In this document: positions 22,276 to 34,688 of the stretch, in pieces | Layout: every line of letters starts with the position of its first letter | Numbering within the stretch: position 1 is the first letter of the stretch | Source: Haplomitrium mnioides | Lineage: Eukaryota > Marchantiophyta > Haplomitriopsida > Calobryales | NCBI GenBank assembly: GCA_049999725.1 | Contig: JBNGIS010017032.1 | Location: 1 to 64,000, forward strand | Reading direction: 5' to 3' | DNA length: 64,000 nt | Made by a program: the position numbers and the translations under genes | Notes under the pieces: generated by a model | Told to the model about the DNA's origin: nothing | Database searches by the model: none | Seen by the model: the letters and a program-made list of their open reading frames with translations, nothing else

Positions 22276-22563
22276 GGAATAGAGAATCAAGAAGTGAGGA
22301 TGCAAGCCATGCAACAACAAATTGAACATCTTTATTGCCTTCTAAAAGTTCAAATGCAAATGGGAAAGAGGGCTTATTTTCAAAAAGAAGAAAGCCATGT
22401 GCGGTTTCTCAAGCCAAAAGCATATGATGGGAAGACAGTTCCTAGTGCATCTCAGAATTTCTTGTTTGATTGCAAACAATATTTTCAGGCTACTAGCATA
22501 AGAGAAGATGGTCGAAGAATTCTATTTGTTGTAAGTCAATTGGAGGGAGTGGCAAAAACTTAG
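22276..22563 (+). pseudogene. R3 gag N-terminal remnant
   Basis: About 95 codons: ENQEVRMQAMQQQIEHLYCL (coiled-coil-like), then FLKPKAYDGKTVPSASQNFL and REDGRRILFVVSQLEGVA. This matches the start of the chromovirus gag, up to the GAA.W stretch. The sequence then jumps within a few bases to RT, so the capsid C-terminus, zinc knuckle and protease have been deleted. Confidence 0.8.
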
Positions 22564-22574
22564 TGAAGATATCA

Positions 22575-23770
22575 AATTGAGCAAGCTCAACGTGGGTTTG
22601 TCGCTCAAAAAGAGTGTCTTGGGGAGCACCGATATTTTTTGTACCAAAAAAAGATGGTGGATTTCGTCTTTGTACTGATTATCGTGGTTTGAACAATCAA
22701 ACAGTAAAGAATGCTTATTCTTTACCACGTACTGATGATTTTATGGATAAATTAAGTGGTGCACAATTTTTTTTCAAGTTGGATCTTTGAAGTGGCTATT
22801 GGTAAATTCCTATCAAGCCATGTGATGTGCCAAAGATAGCTTTTCGCATGAGGTATGGGCATTTTGAGTGGAAGATCCCTACATTTGGTCTTACTAATGC
22901 TCTGGCTATATTCATGGATCAAATGCATCGAATTTTTGATGGGCTTATGGATAAATCAGTTTTGGTATTCTTAGATGACATTCTTATTTTTAGCAAAACT
23001 AAAGTTGAGCATTACGATCATCTAAAAGAAGTATTGCTAAGGCTGCGAAATTGGAAGTTTTATTGCAAGAGATCCAAGTGTGAATTTTGGAAGCAAGAGG
23101 TTACTTTCCTAAGGCACAAGGTGTCTGCAGATGGTATCAAAATGGAAGAAGAAAAAATTAAAGCTATCACAGAGTAGCCAACACCAATAGAAGCAAAGGA
23201 CATTAGAGACTTTAATGGATTCGCAAGCTTTTACTAACGATTCATCCATTATTATGTGCATATTGCTACATGACATACAAATCTGCTAGGCAAAAAAGTC
23301 AAGTTTCAATGAATTGCCAAAGAGCAAGCGACATTTCGATAGCTCAAGGATGCAGTCTCTCATTGTCTTATTCTACAACCATATGATCAAAAGACATGTT
23401 GTATAGTTGATTTTGATGCTTCTCATTTTGCTATTGGAGGAGTTTTGTAGCAAGAGTTTGAGGATGGACTTCATCCAACTGCCTTCATGTCGCGTCGATT
23501 AAGTGCGATGGGAAGAAATTATTCTGCAAGAGGTCAAAAGTATATGGCAATAGTTTATGCTACTGAAGTGTGGAGGCGCTATCTTTTGGGAAGATATGTG
23601 CTTATGCACATATATCACATGCCATTGTTGCAAGAAATCCATTTGGAAAATATGACAAGTTGCTATCACTGATGGGAAGATCAATTGCAACTCTTTGATA
23701 TCAAGTTAGAGCACAAGCTTGGAAGATTCCACACCATTTTTGATGCACTATCACGAAGGCCGGATCATCG
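22575..23770 (+). pseudogene. R3 reverse transcriptase and RNase H
   Basis: Reading frames give [24 protein letters not shown]-stop-SGYW, KIPTFGLTNALAIFMDQMHR, VFLDDILIFSK (YxDD box as FLDD) and CEFWKQEVTFLRHKVSADGI. RNase H follows with VDFDASHFAIGGVL and YSARGQKYMAIVYATEVWRR. Intact catalytic residues sit among numerous stops (several CAG to TAG or TGG to TAG/TGA). The N-terminal RT residues are lost with the gag/protease deletion. Confidence 0.9.
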
Positions 23771-23789
23771 AGTGAATACAATAGAGGTG

Positions 23790-25284
23790 AGCAAAATTAG
23801 TATCTTACATTTGCATGAGGCAACTAGTGGGAGTTATTGTTAGAAACTATAAGAAGATGTTTTCTTTAGTCTTATTTGGGCACAATTTGCCGTCAAAGAT
23901 AGTGAGTATCATTCTTTTTCCATTCAAAATGGTATTTTCTATCAAGGCCATCAAATATATTTTCCACAAGATGATACACTTTGAATGGCTCGTTTACAAG
24001 AAACACATGACATTCCCATCTCTGGGCATCTTGGAGTAGTTAAAACTATATAGTTGCTTTGGCGTATTTGGTGGTGGTCTAACTTGGCTCAAGATGTTTG
24101 CGGTTTTGTTTGTTCGTGTGAAAATTGTCAACGAAAAAAAGCTTTGAATCAAAAACCAACAAGATTTCTTCAACCATTACCAATTCATACTACTCATTGG
24201 GAACATGTAAGTTTGGATCTTATCACTTCACTTCCAACTACGCCTCGTGGTTTACTACCATTGTGGTGCTTGTGAGCAAGCTCAATAAGTATATTCATTT
24301 AGCATCGACGGTCGATACAGTAGATACTCCACAATTGGCAAAAATTTACTTTGAAATTGTCTTTTGTCATCATCAAATACCCAAGGTGTCAATGTTTGAT
24401 AAGGATCCACGTTTCACTGGAAAGTTTTGGCGAGAGTTGTTCAAACATTTAGGCACCAAACTCTCTATATCTACTGCTTATCATCCTCAAATAAATGGGT
24501 AAACATAGAGCGCTAATTGCACTGTGGTGAATATGCTTTGCTCATTCATCAATGCTTACTATACCGATTGGGATAGTTTCTTACCAGATGTGAAGTTTGC
24601 CTACAACAACTCCAAACAAGCAAGTATTGGGTTTTCTCATTTCTTTTTTGATTTGGGTCAACATCTTCTTATTCTTGATGGTTTGCTTTCTCCTTCTTCT
24701 TCCAATATTCTAAGTATTTCTACCTTTTTGTCTCGTTTATCTTTTTCATTGCAAGATGCTTGCAACCATCTTATTGTTGCTCAAAACTGGCAAAAACAAT
24801 ATGCCGATAGTCGTCGTCGTGATTGTTCTTATATTTTAGGTGACTAAGTTATGTTTTCTACTCATGATCTCTTATTGTCTTTAGATATTCAAGTCCATAA
24901 GTTTTCTCCTGCTTGGATTGGTCCTTTCTTTATTTCTCAGGTTATTTCTCTCGGTGCTTATAAATTGGACCTTCCTCTTCATATAAAAATTCATCTTGTG
25001 TTTCATGTCTCTAAACTTAAGCCTTTTGATCCTAGTCCATTTTCTTTTCCAAATCGTGTTCAACTTCTTCCTCCAGCTATTGTTCTTGATGATCATGAAG
25101 AATTTGAGGTGGACCACATTTTGGAAAAAAGAGTTATCAAGCGAGAGCAACGTCCACAAGTTCAATACAAGGTTTTGTGGATAGGCTATCCTTTTCATGA
25201 TGCTACTTGGGAACCTTCTTCAAATCTTCATAATGCTCAAGAGGCTATTCAAATATTTAAAAGTTACGGCAATGATGAGGACGT
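23790..25284 (+). pseudogene. R3 integrase and chromodomain
   Basis: The zinc-binding part ends CENCQRKKAL; the core shows HWEHVSLDLI, KVSMFDKDPRFTGKFWREL and TAYHPQING (D, D and the E region). The C-terminal frame 24851-25284 has PAWIGPFFISQVISLGAYKL, IHLVFHVSKLKPF and then the chromodomain VDHILEKRVIKREQ ... YKVLWIGYPFHDATWEPSSN. R4 is inserted right after GNDEDV, near the natural end of pol. Confidence 0.9.
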
Positions 25285-26986
25285 TGTCGCGTGGTAGTTT
25301 TCTTGTTGTGGGAATACGTAGGGTATATGGCTGTAGAGAGTATTATGCAAATGGCAGAAGCTTTGTGGTTCAGTGGTTTGGAATGAACAACTTTGACAGA
25401 GATTTAGGTTCTCATGCCTTTCCTAGATTCAATAAATGTTCAATCACAAACCCGATAAGAAAATAGTTTTCTCCAACTCTTTGTTTGAGTGTTGTTAAAG
25501 AGAATGCATGGATTGCTTGTTTCTAGGGTCTAAAACTCTCAGGCTGAAAACCAAGGTGCAAGATAAATCTGTATGAAAATTTTCAGCTCAAAATCTTGAG
25601 CAAATTGCTCATTACTCTCAAAGATTCAATGTTGTTTGAAAAAAACCGAACAAAATAACACCCCTAAACTTACTAGGTAGCAACTTCTTCACTTCAGAGA
25701 GAATAGCCTTGAAACTTCACACACTATTGTACCATACTACCATCTTTAGGTTCCCAAATTCTCAACTGATACTCTTCTCTTGACAGAATGCAAGAATTCA
25801 CAACTCAAAGTCAAATGAGGAGTGAGTTCGAAACAACCTTTCAATCAGTACTCAATCTTCAACTCACTGTTGTAGAACGACCCCAACTCCAATTGAATAA
25901 AAACTTGTTTTCAAATTGTAGCCCTTGTTGCCAGCTTTCCAATGGTTCTCTGTTTGTCTCCAGATTGATTGTACACTTGATTCTATTGCTTGAAAGACAA
26001 TCTGCTCTTCAATTTGACCCCTTCACCTTCAAGTGCTCATAAGTATTTTTTCAAAGCTCCAAACGACTTGAAATTTGTTGCAAGGGGATGCCACTCTTCT
26101 TGAGCTTTTGATTCTTACCTTGCACAAACTCCACTTCCTTTGGAAACTCCTCTAACCTTCAGAAAACAAACTGCCTCCTCTCCTTCCTTTAGGTTTTTAC
26201 TAACTTCAAGTTAACTCACTTTTCTTTTTAGTATAAGAACGATAGAACACAAGCTATTTGTGTTGACATGAAACAAAAATGAAAGAAACAGAATGTAAAA
26301 TTGAATCCTCTTCAATCAGATGATCATTTGGCGACGCTCCACTAGTTGCAGCTTCGACTATTCAACATTTACCGAAAACCGAACACCTCTCTACATGAGG
26401 TCAGAATGTAGATGGTAAGGTCCCATTGTTCTCCATAGGTGATGATTAGCAACAACACAGGAATCGGTGAATTCATCACCAAAGTAATATACTATCCACT
26501 GTCGAAAGTGGTCTCAAGGATTTATCTGCAGTCCAATGAAGAATGGATTTGGAAGAGGAAAATTAGGAGCTACAAATAATCCTCTGTCCATGTCCAAGAT
26601 TGTCACCCATAAGATCCTTCAACTCCACCATAGAACTTCCGTGCCTCGAGCGGCCACTCCCCTCTTCAATATATGTCCCTCACTCGTTGTTCCTCTCGAT
26701 GATCCCCCTTCTTTCCCGCTGTTTTCTCTATTATCTTCAAAATATCTAAGAGCATAATCCAAAAGAATCCATTAACAACCAATAGGATGGTCTTATCTTT
26801 ACCTACAAGATCTCAAGAATCTTCCACGTAGTATTGGCAAACTCTACTTTTGCATTTCTAGAAGCTTCTCGATAGATGTTTTGTCGCTTCTTCGTAACTT
26901 TTCTCTAAACTCGTCCATGGTTAGAGTGATTTGTTTCTCCTTTCTTCTTGTTACCTTTCACATACTTGTCGAACCACAACATGACA
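25285..26986 (-). repeat. R4 3' LTR
   Basis: Begins TGTCGCGTGGTAG and ends ACATGACA in plus orientation. Aligns along its length with 32914-34661. The partner carries a few small insertions, such as around 34020-34045. Confidence 0.93.
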
Positions 26987-27000
26987 TCCACCCCCTCTAA
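26987..27000 (-). other. R4 polypurine tract
   Basis: Minus strand AGAGGGGGTGGA lies immediately inside the 3' LTR, the standard place for plus-strand priming. Confidence 0.75.
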
Positions 27001-27050
27001 ACTTGTGCATCCTCTGGTAGGCACTAAGAAAGCAAACGTTGTGGTCGACA

Positions 27051-28392
27051 TCAGAGAGTTTCTCCTTCTTCTAAAGTGAAGTCCTCCTCCTGCTCTTCTG
27101 GGTTATCTTCCTCTTCAAACAATGGCATGCCAGCTCCAATATCCTCCAAAACATTTTCTTGGTCTCGTTGCTTGAACAATTTCACCCGCTTTCTTGCAAT
27201 TGGAACTTTGAACAAAGTCTCATCCAACTCTCTCAAGGTATATGTGGCATTGTCATGCACAATCACCACTACATAAGGTCCAAACCAGCGTTTAGAAAAC
27301 TTCCTCATCGTACTATGCTGATTATCCAAGCTATTATCATACACCAATACCCAATCTCCCTCTTATAAATCACGTAGTCTCAATTTATGTGTTTGATCAT
27401 ATCTGATTTTGTTTTTCACCCTTGCTCTCTTCAGCCTTTCCATTGCTAACTGGATATCTTCATGCCTCCTCTCCAATCGCTGAATCCAAAGTGTAAGCAA
27501 CTCCTTTGGCAATATATGATCTTGTCAAGGTAAGACACTCCAACTCAAGATAGTCTCCTCGATAGGCATGGTAGGTTTATGCCCTTGCATCATCTCAACT
27601 GGCATATAACCAGTCACTAAGCTATGAGTAGTCCTATCATCCCATAATGCAAATGGTAATATCCTTGGCCACTCACCAGCTCTCCCTCTACATGCTTTAA
27701 CAAGAGCCTTAACAATAGGAGAATGCCCATGCTCACTCTTTGCATTCCCTTCAGGATTATACGTTGTAGTGAGAGCAAGCTTCATCCCACATCTTTGAAA
27801 GAATTCTCTAGCTTCATGAGTATTTAACTCACCTCTGTCAACTATGATCTTTCCCTTACAACCATATCTTGACACCACATCTTCTAGCAAAAACCGACAA
27901 ATATTTTCTATTGCCTTGGTTCTCAATGCTCTTCTCTCCACTTGATTGGATAAATCTTCTCTTGCTAGGACCAAATACTTCATTTGCCACACTCCAAGTG
28001 GCATAGCAACAAGATCCACTACCCACTTATATAAAGTGCAAAGCAAGTGGATACATTCGATGTAACCCATCTCTGTGCCGAAGCTCTGAATACATCTGAC
28101 AGGTTTGATAGGACTCTACAAAGGAAACCACATCCCTATATATATTTTTCCACCAATATTTTTCCTTCAATTTTACAAAGGTGCCATAAATGCCCCTGTG
28201 CCCAGCTCATAAGCTACAATGAAATTCATTCAGCAACTCTTTTTGTGTCTTTTTCTCACACACCACCCTTCGTGGTATATCATGGGCTCTTTTCGCCCTC
28301 TTCCATAAGTAGCCTTTTGCCAAGAGATAGTTGTAGGCTTTTTGCCTTACTTGCTTAAATTGGGCTTCACTCCATTCTGGTTTTCTCCTCAA
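27051..28392 (-). pseudogene. R4 integrase
   Basis: Core frame 27525-28070 contains VSRYGCKGKIIVDRGELNTH (second Asp), TTTYNPEGNAKSEHGHSPIV (region of the catalytic Glu) and WPRILPFALWDDRTT. The C-terminal frame 27051-27347 has FSKRWFGPYVVVIVHDNATY and a very acidic tail (EEEDNPEEQEEDFTLEEGET). The upstream frame 28207-28392 includes KGYLWKRAK of the N-terminal region. There is no chromodomain. Confidence 0.85.
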
Positions 28393-28419
28393 TGTACTTA
28401 AATAATGGCCAATATCCAG

Positions 28420-28910
28420 CTACTCTCCTTCATAAAGCTCTTGCATGAATGGTTCTTCTCTCTTTTGTGCACGTGAATAAAATTCAGTGCCTACATCATC
28501 AATGTCTTCAACCATCTTGTCCTCTTGCTCATATCTAGCTCTAGAGAGCATATCTGCCATTGGATTATCCTTCCATGGTATGTGTTTGAATTCTGGATTC
28601 AATGACTTGATATAGGCAATCCAACGCAACATTACAATATCAGGCGTGTTGTAGTTGGTAATCATCCCCAACAAAGGCAAACAATCTGTTTCCACAATCA
28701 ATGGTGCTCCAATCAGGTATTCTTTCTCAGCTTTCATGGATGCAACCACCCCCATAACTCTCTTTTCACCTGTGGATAGCTTCTTTGTCGTTTGCTCAAC
28801 ACTTTTGCTCCAAACCAAATTGCAAACCGATTTCCTTCCTCATCATTTTTCCCAATGACCCAACCTATAGCAATAGGACTGGTATCTACAGTCAAGATTA
28901 CTGGCTTCTC
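28420..28910 (-). pseudogene. R4 RNase H
   Basis: Adjacent minus frames give ILTVDTSPIAIGWVIGK and RSYPQVKRELWG, then MKAEKEYLIGAPLIVETDCL (active-site Asp) and FKHIPWKDNPMADMLSR, the usual RNase H end of Ty3 pol. Confidence 0.85.
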
Positions 28911-29790
28911 ATTTTCATAGCTCACCCTTTGAAGAACAAGCTGAGAAGATAATAGTTTCTTCAGCTTTTGCACTGCTATGGTATGGATATCTTCCCACCG
29001 AAACTCCTTTCCTTTGCGCAACAAATTGTACAAAGGATACCACATATGAAAAATGAGGGATCCACACATGGTAGAAGATACATGCTCCTAGAAATCTATT
29101 CACCTCTATTGCTGAGCTACATGTATCCTTTAGTCGCTGAATGGCATCAATCTTCTTTTGATCGGGTTTTTGGCCAAACCAGCCACATAGGTGCCCAATA
29201 ATCACAACCTCACGAACTCCAAAGGATGATTTTACCCCTAACAAGGTTAAATGTACTTCTTTCAACCTTGTCAAAATCTGATCACAATCGGAAATATGAT
29301 CCATGACAAATTTTCAACACTCTTTTTCATCTATATCTTCCTTTTTCTCTTCTTCTGTGCATCCTTTAATTGGAATATCATCAAGAAATGGCATAGTTTT
29401 CTATGGGATAAAATTTCTCAAGACTTTATTCATCCTATTCATCATATCTGCCACAGAGTTTGTAGCACCTTGAGGTAAAGTGCACATTCTCAATAAACCC
29501 AATAGTGTACTCACAGTTGTTAAATCCCTACTCCCTTCAACAAGCTGGAATTGGTCATAACCAGAGTAGAGATCACCTATGGAATAGATAACTCTCCTTG
29601 CAAATGCCTCTGCAAACTCTCCAACAATAGACCCCACCTCTGTATTTCAGATGGTCACTTGATTTACAAGTTGCATATCTTGAATAAATCGCAGTGCCCC
29701 ACTTTTCTTAGGCACTGTAAACCACTAGCTAGAATAAGGACCAAAAGATGGTTCCAAAATCTTCATCTGCATTTTCTCCTTCAAGAGGTC
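28911..29790 (-). pseudogene. R4 reverse transcriptase
   Basis: Minus-strand frames contain FTVPKKSGALRFIQDMQLVN, IYSIGDLYSGYDQFQLVEGS, MCTLPQGATNSVADMMNRMN and MPFLDDIPIKG (YxDD box as FLDD). LLGVKSSFGVREVVIIGHLC and RLKDTCSSAIEVNRFLGACI follow. LPQG.TNSV differs from the MPFGLTNAP of chromoviruses and places R4 in a different Ty3 lineage. Confidence 0.88.
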
Positions 29791-30800
29791 CAATAGCTTT
29801 GGTAGATGAGCTCTTGGTACTGGAATTGGCTTCAAGTCCCAAGGTGCATGTGGAACTGTAAAAATAATCATCGGTGCGACCACATCTGGATTTACACACC
29901 CAATTTCATGAGACTCAAAAGCAAATGCCTTTCCATGCTTCTTGAGTATATCTCTAAATGCATCCTCGTCTTGAAGGAAAAGAAATTCTCTTGAACCAAT
30001 CTTCAACTCCTCCAAGGTAGTAGGAGTAAACTTATATCCAACTTTGGAAATCTCTCTCAAACTCTTTTCTTTTGAAGCCTTTCTTACTTGCTTACTAGAA
30101 TCAAGTGGAAGAGGGTGGGCTACAGGTTTTACTTTCTTCTCCACTGTCTTGTATCTTATTTCCACTCTAGTCTCAAGTCCTACAAATGACTCAATGGTTG
30201 AATAGAGCTTTCTGGAATATAATGGCACCACCTTGTCTTCATCTCCAACTCCAATCATAGCAAGAAAATCGAGAGGATCTTCAACCCCTTGCTCCAAATA
30301 GACACCTAAAATTTCTTCATCTTCATCCATCACACTCATTTTTTTGAAATCATTTTCTATTCTTTTGATTTCTTTTCTCTCCCAACTAGGCAAATCTACA
30401 AGTTGTGTATATACAACAAATCCACTCTAAAAAAACTTCACAACTCCTATACCAAAGGTACTTTCTTTCTGTAGCGAGAGCACCTCTTTGATTGCACCAT
30501 TATAGTCTCGCTCTATCGTGGCACCCATAAAAAATCCTGAAACTCTTTTGTGATTGTAGGTGGAGAATAGTTTCTCAAGCTATCTCGGTTCCTTTCATGA
30601 TTTACATGGACAGTTAGAAACTGTACCACCTTTCTTCCATCTTCATTGCGCACTCGAGCATATGCTGATCCATCAAACAAAACTTTTGTTTCCATCCTTG
30701 CAGCTATAATATAAGGTTGCTCAATGATCACTGGATATGATGTGCCATCTTGCACAAAGAAATTTTGCTTTGTAATCACATCCCCAACCTTCACTCTCAC
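29725..30800 (-). pseudogene. R4 polyprotein linker between protease and RT
   Basis: Long open segment (222 codons at 29725-30393) with ILKKHGKAFAFESHEIGCVN and IFTVPHAPWDLKPIPVPRAH, the pre-RT stretch. The 30513-30800 frame with VITKQNFFVQDGTSYPVIIE and GRKVVQFLTVH continues the protease fold. The acidic linker (VMDEDEEILGVYLEQGVEDP) has no recognised domain. Confidence 0.75.
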
Positions 30801-30824
30801 ATTTGAGCAAGCTCCAAAAAGCTC

Positions 30825-31265
30825 TCATTGTGTATTATTTGCTGCCCAAACTACCCAACCATGGTTTGTATCCATTGGCCACTTTCCTTGTTTGTAGATG
30901 TCCTTAGAGACAAGATTAATCTCTGATCCATGATCAATTAGTGCAATCACTTTATCAGCCAAGTCCCCTATCTTCACCACAGTCTGAGTAGTGGCTCTAT
31001 CCCAATGGGTTTTTGAGTAGTGGCTTGAGGACTTTTCATCTGCTTGCTCCAATTGCACCTTATGATTGATGCAGCATCGAGCTAATTCTAGCTCCTCTTC
31101 TTTGGTAACTATTGTCTCAAGAGCATTGGCCATGGCTGTCTCGCCAATCAATTGCCTTTTCCTCTTAATAGTATTGATAATGACATCATGAAATTCTTTC
31201 TTAGCAATCTCAAGAATCTCTCTTAAGGTGAACTCAATCTTGGTATTGAGCACTCTTTCTTCCAA
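30825..31265 (-). pseudogene. R4 protease
   Basis: The frame ends VIALIDHGSEINLVSKDIYK then GKWPMDTNHGWVVWAANNT. IDHGSEINL stands where aspartic proteases have D(T/S)G, so the middle residue is His. The GW.(V/I).AANNT block after it marks the lineage. The N-terminal part (EERVLNTKIEFTLREILEIA) is helical linker. Confidence 0.78.
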
Positions 31266-31539
31266 TACTCCTCTGAGATCTATGGCTGCCTCAATTTCAG
31301 ATTGCAGCTTGTATGTTGGAGCCTTTTCTCGCTATTTGGTTTTTCCCTTGTAAAGAGCGGAAGGCAAAACATCCTCCATAGTTTCCTCTCTTGATGGCTG
31401 TATTTTCTCACATCTTTGTGGCCTCTTTGAAGTTGGTCTCTCCTCACTAGTACCAGCTTCTTCTCTTCTTCTTTTCTCTTCTACATAAACCTCATGCTGA
31501 TTTTTGGCAACATAAGCATGAACTGAAAGAGTGTCTACT

Positions 31540-32900
31540 GGATCATCCCATCCAGTAGCAGTTCTGATAGTTGTGAACTTTTAGCAAATCTGTTCTTTTA
31601 GTGTTGCCTTCTTCCATAGTAGAGAGGGCACAACTCCACATCCCACTGGGTTCTACATGGCGGGTGAATTCACGCTCCACCTCAATTCCATAAGTGGCAG
31701 CCTCTACTTGCATACTAGCAAGTTTCTGCAGGTACTCTTCAACAACTCCCTTCATTCCTCCTTTTCCAAAATTGGTTTTGAGTATCTCACCTGTATCTTT
31801 GAGAGTAATCTTGCCCTCCTTCCAATAGATTACTCATAGATGAATAGAATGAGGAAAATCTCCACATTCTTTCCTTGAATGTTCGGTGCTATCACACCAT
31901 ATGCACCACTGGACATATCTAGGTTTTTGAGTAGGCTGAGCGTTGCTTGCCTCTTTCTTTACTTCCAATTTTGCCAATTTTATCTGTAGATCTTTCATTC
32001 CTTTCACTAACTCCTCTACTACATCTCTTTATGGAGCAAGAGTAGGAAGATCAGTAGCAGACAATGTAGTAGTGGTAGTAGGAAGTGTAGGTACCACCGG
32101 ATGTTTGCGAGGTACTATTATAAGTGGTGGTCTTACATCATATCTTACCACCACCTTCCCTCTTTTGGATTCTCTCTTTATTATTACACTTACAGCTTCA
32201 GACACTTCCTTCCAATCGGAAGTTAGACCATTATCTTTGGTCTTATCTTCTAAGAGTAACTCCAACTCTCTTTGAAAATCATCATTTGCTGCCTGTAAAA
32301 GCAGCTCCATCTTGTCCTTCTCTAAGGTCAATTTTCCCATATGAGACAATTGTGAAAATTGCCTCTCAAATTCCCAAAAAAGCTCAGTTGTAACCAACCC
32401 TTTGTTGGTTCGATTTACCTATTCAATGAATGACTTTTTGGTCACTCTATATGCATTCTCTAGTGAATATTCTTCTTTAAATTGGAGAGAAAAACTCTCT
32501 TAATCACCTCCATAGACTCGAATAGGGTCTCTCACCCGGCCTCTCAATTTTGACACTACGGCCAACTCAAAGGTTTGAATCATCTCTCTCTCTGGAACTT
32601 TGTTGAGTTCCATCTCTCTAGAATAGTATTTCAAATACTTGGAGATATTTCTCCCATCAAATTGATCCAACAATCCTAATACAGATTGCAATGCTCTGGT
32701 CACATGGCTTCTTTTCGGTCAGAGGCTTGTTGTTGTTGCATAAACATAGCAAATGCTTGGAACATTTACGCAGTAGCAGGATCCAATTGTAACATTGGAG
32801 TTCCTGATCCAGAAGAATCCATAGTTCTGTTAGAGTCTTCTAAACTAGCACACTTACTCTCTAAGCTGGCACACTCACTCTCTACCCTAGAGTTTCACGT
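31540..32900 (-). pseudogene. R4 gag with single zinc knuckle
   Basis: Capsid-like pieces occur at 32500-32703 (LLDQFDGRNISKYLKYYSRE) and 32029-32397 (LFWEFERQFSQLSHMGKLTL). At 31864-31905 the minus frame reads CIWCDSTEHSRKEC, an intact CX2CX4HX4C knuckle. A tail follows to about 31540. PBS-like TTGGTGAACCTAACGTG lies just inside the LTR at about 32896-32913. Confidence 0.75.
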
Positions 32901-32913
32901 TAGGTTCACCAAC

Positions 32914-34661
32914 TGTCGCGTGGCAGTTTTCTTGTTTTGGGAATACGTGGGGTATATGGCTATAGAGAGTATTATGCAAATGATAGAAGCTATGTGGTTC
33001 AGTGGTTCGGAATGAACAACTTTGACAGAGATTTAGGTTCTCATGCATTTCCTAGATTCAATAAATGTTCGATCACAAACCCGAAAAAAAAATAGTTTTC
33101 TCCAACTCTTTGTTTGAGTGTTGTTAAGAAGAATGCATGGATTGCTTGTTGCTAGGGTCTAAAACTCTCAAGCTGAAAACCAGGGTGCAAGATAAATCTG
33201 TATGAAAATTTTCAACTCAAAATCTTGAGCAAATTGCTCATTACTCTCAAAGATTCAATGTTGTTTGAAAAAAACCGAACAAAATAACACCCCTAAACTT
33301 CCTAGGTAACAACTTCTTCACTTCAGAGAGAATAGCCTTGAAACTTCACACACTATTGTACCATACTACCATCTTCAGGTTCCCAAACGCTCAACTAATA
33401 CTCAGCTCTTGAAAGAATGCAAGAATTCACAACTCAAAGTTGAATGAGAAGTGAGTTCAAAACAACCTTTCAATCGGTACTCAATCTTTAACTCACTGTT
33501 ACAGAACGACCTCAACTTCAATTGAACCAAAACTTGTCTTCAAATTGTAGCCCTTGTTGTCAGCTTTCCAATGGTACTCTGTTTGCTTCCAGATTTTTTG
33601 TACACTTGATTCTATTGCTTGAAAGACAATCTGCCCTTCAATTTGACCCCTTCACCTTCAAACGCTCATAAGTATTTTTTCAAAGCTCCAAATGACTTGA
33701 AATTTGTTGCAAAGGGATGTCACACTTCTTGAGCTTTTGATCCTTGCCTTTCACGAACTCCACTTTCTTTGAAAACTCCTCGAACCTTCAGAAAACAAAC
33801 TGCCTCCTCTCCTTCCTTTAGGTTTTTACTAACTTCAAGTTAACTCACTTTTCTTTTTGGTATAAGAACCATAGAACATAAGTTATTTGTGTTAACATGA
33901 AACAAAGATGAAAGAAATAGAAGGTAAAATTGAGTCCTTTTCAATCAAATGATCATTTGGCGACGCTCGACTAGTTGCAGCTCTGACTATTCAACATTTA
34001 ACAAAAACCGAAACACTCTTCGACGACGATTTGAGAAACACCTCTCCACATCAGGTTAGAATGTAGATGGTAAGGTCCCATTGTTCTCCATAGGTGATGA
34101 TTAGAAACAACACAAGAATTGGTGAATTCATCATCGAAGTTAGAAAATTATTACCGAAGTGATATACTATCCATTGTCGAAAGTGGTCTCAAGGAATTAT
34201 CCGCAGCCCAATGAAGAATGGATTTGGAAGAGGAAATTTAGGAGCAACAAATAATCCTCTGTCCATTTCCAAGATTGTCACTCATAAGATCCTTCAACTC
34301 CACCGTAGAACTTCCGTGCCTCGAGCGGCCACTCCCCTCTTCGATATCTGTCCCTCACTAGTTGTTTCTCTCGATGATCCCCCTTCTTTCCCGTTGCTTT
34401 CTCTATTATCTTCAAAATATCTGAGAGCATAATCCAAAAGAATCCATGAATAACCAATAGGATGGTCTTGTCCTTACCTACATGATCTCGAGAATCTTCC
34501 ACATAGTACTGACAAACTCTACTTTTGTGTTTCTAGAAGCTTCTCGATAGATGCTTTGTTGCTTCTTTGTGACTTTTCTCTAAACTCGTCCATAGTAAGA
34601 GTGATTTGTTTCTCCTTTCTTCTTGTTACCTTTCACACACTTGCTGAACCACAACACGACA
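32914..34661 (-). repeat. R4 5' LTR
   Basis: 1748 bp, TGTCGCGTGGCAG ... ACACGACA in plus orientation, followed by the ACGT target duplication. Partner of 25285-26986. Confidence 0.93.
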
Positions 34662-34688
34662 ACGTCATCAATTAGAAGAATGGGATTA

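Larger units (their letters stand above)
25285..34661 (-). mobile_element. R4: Ty3/gypsy element inserted in R3
   Basis: LTRs at 25285-26986 (1702 bp) and 32914-34661 (1748 bp), both TGTCGCG... GACA in plus orientation, flanked by ACGT (25281-25284 and 34662-34665). Internal domains read on the minus strand: gag with zinc knuckle, protease, RT, RNase H, integrase. LTRs are clearly more alike than those of R2, in line with its being the youngest layer. Coding frames are longer but still broken. Confidence 0.93.
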
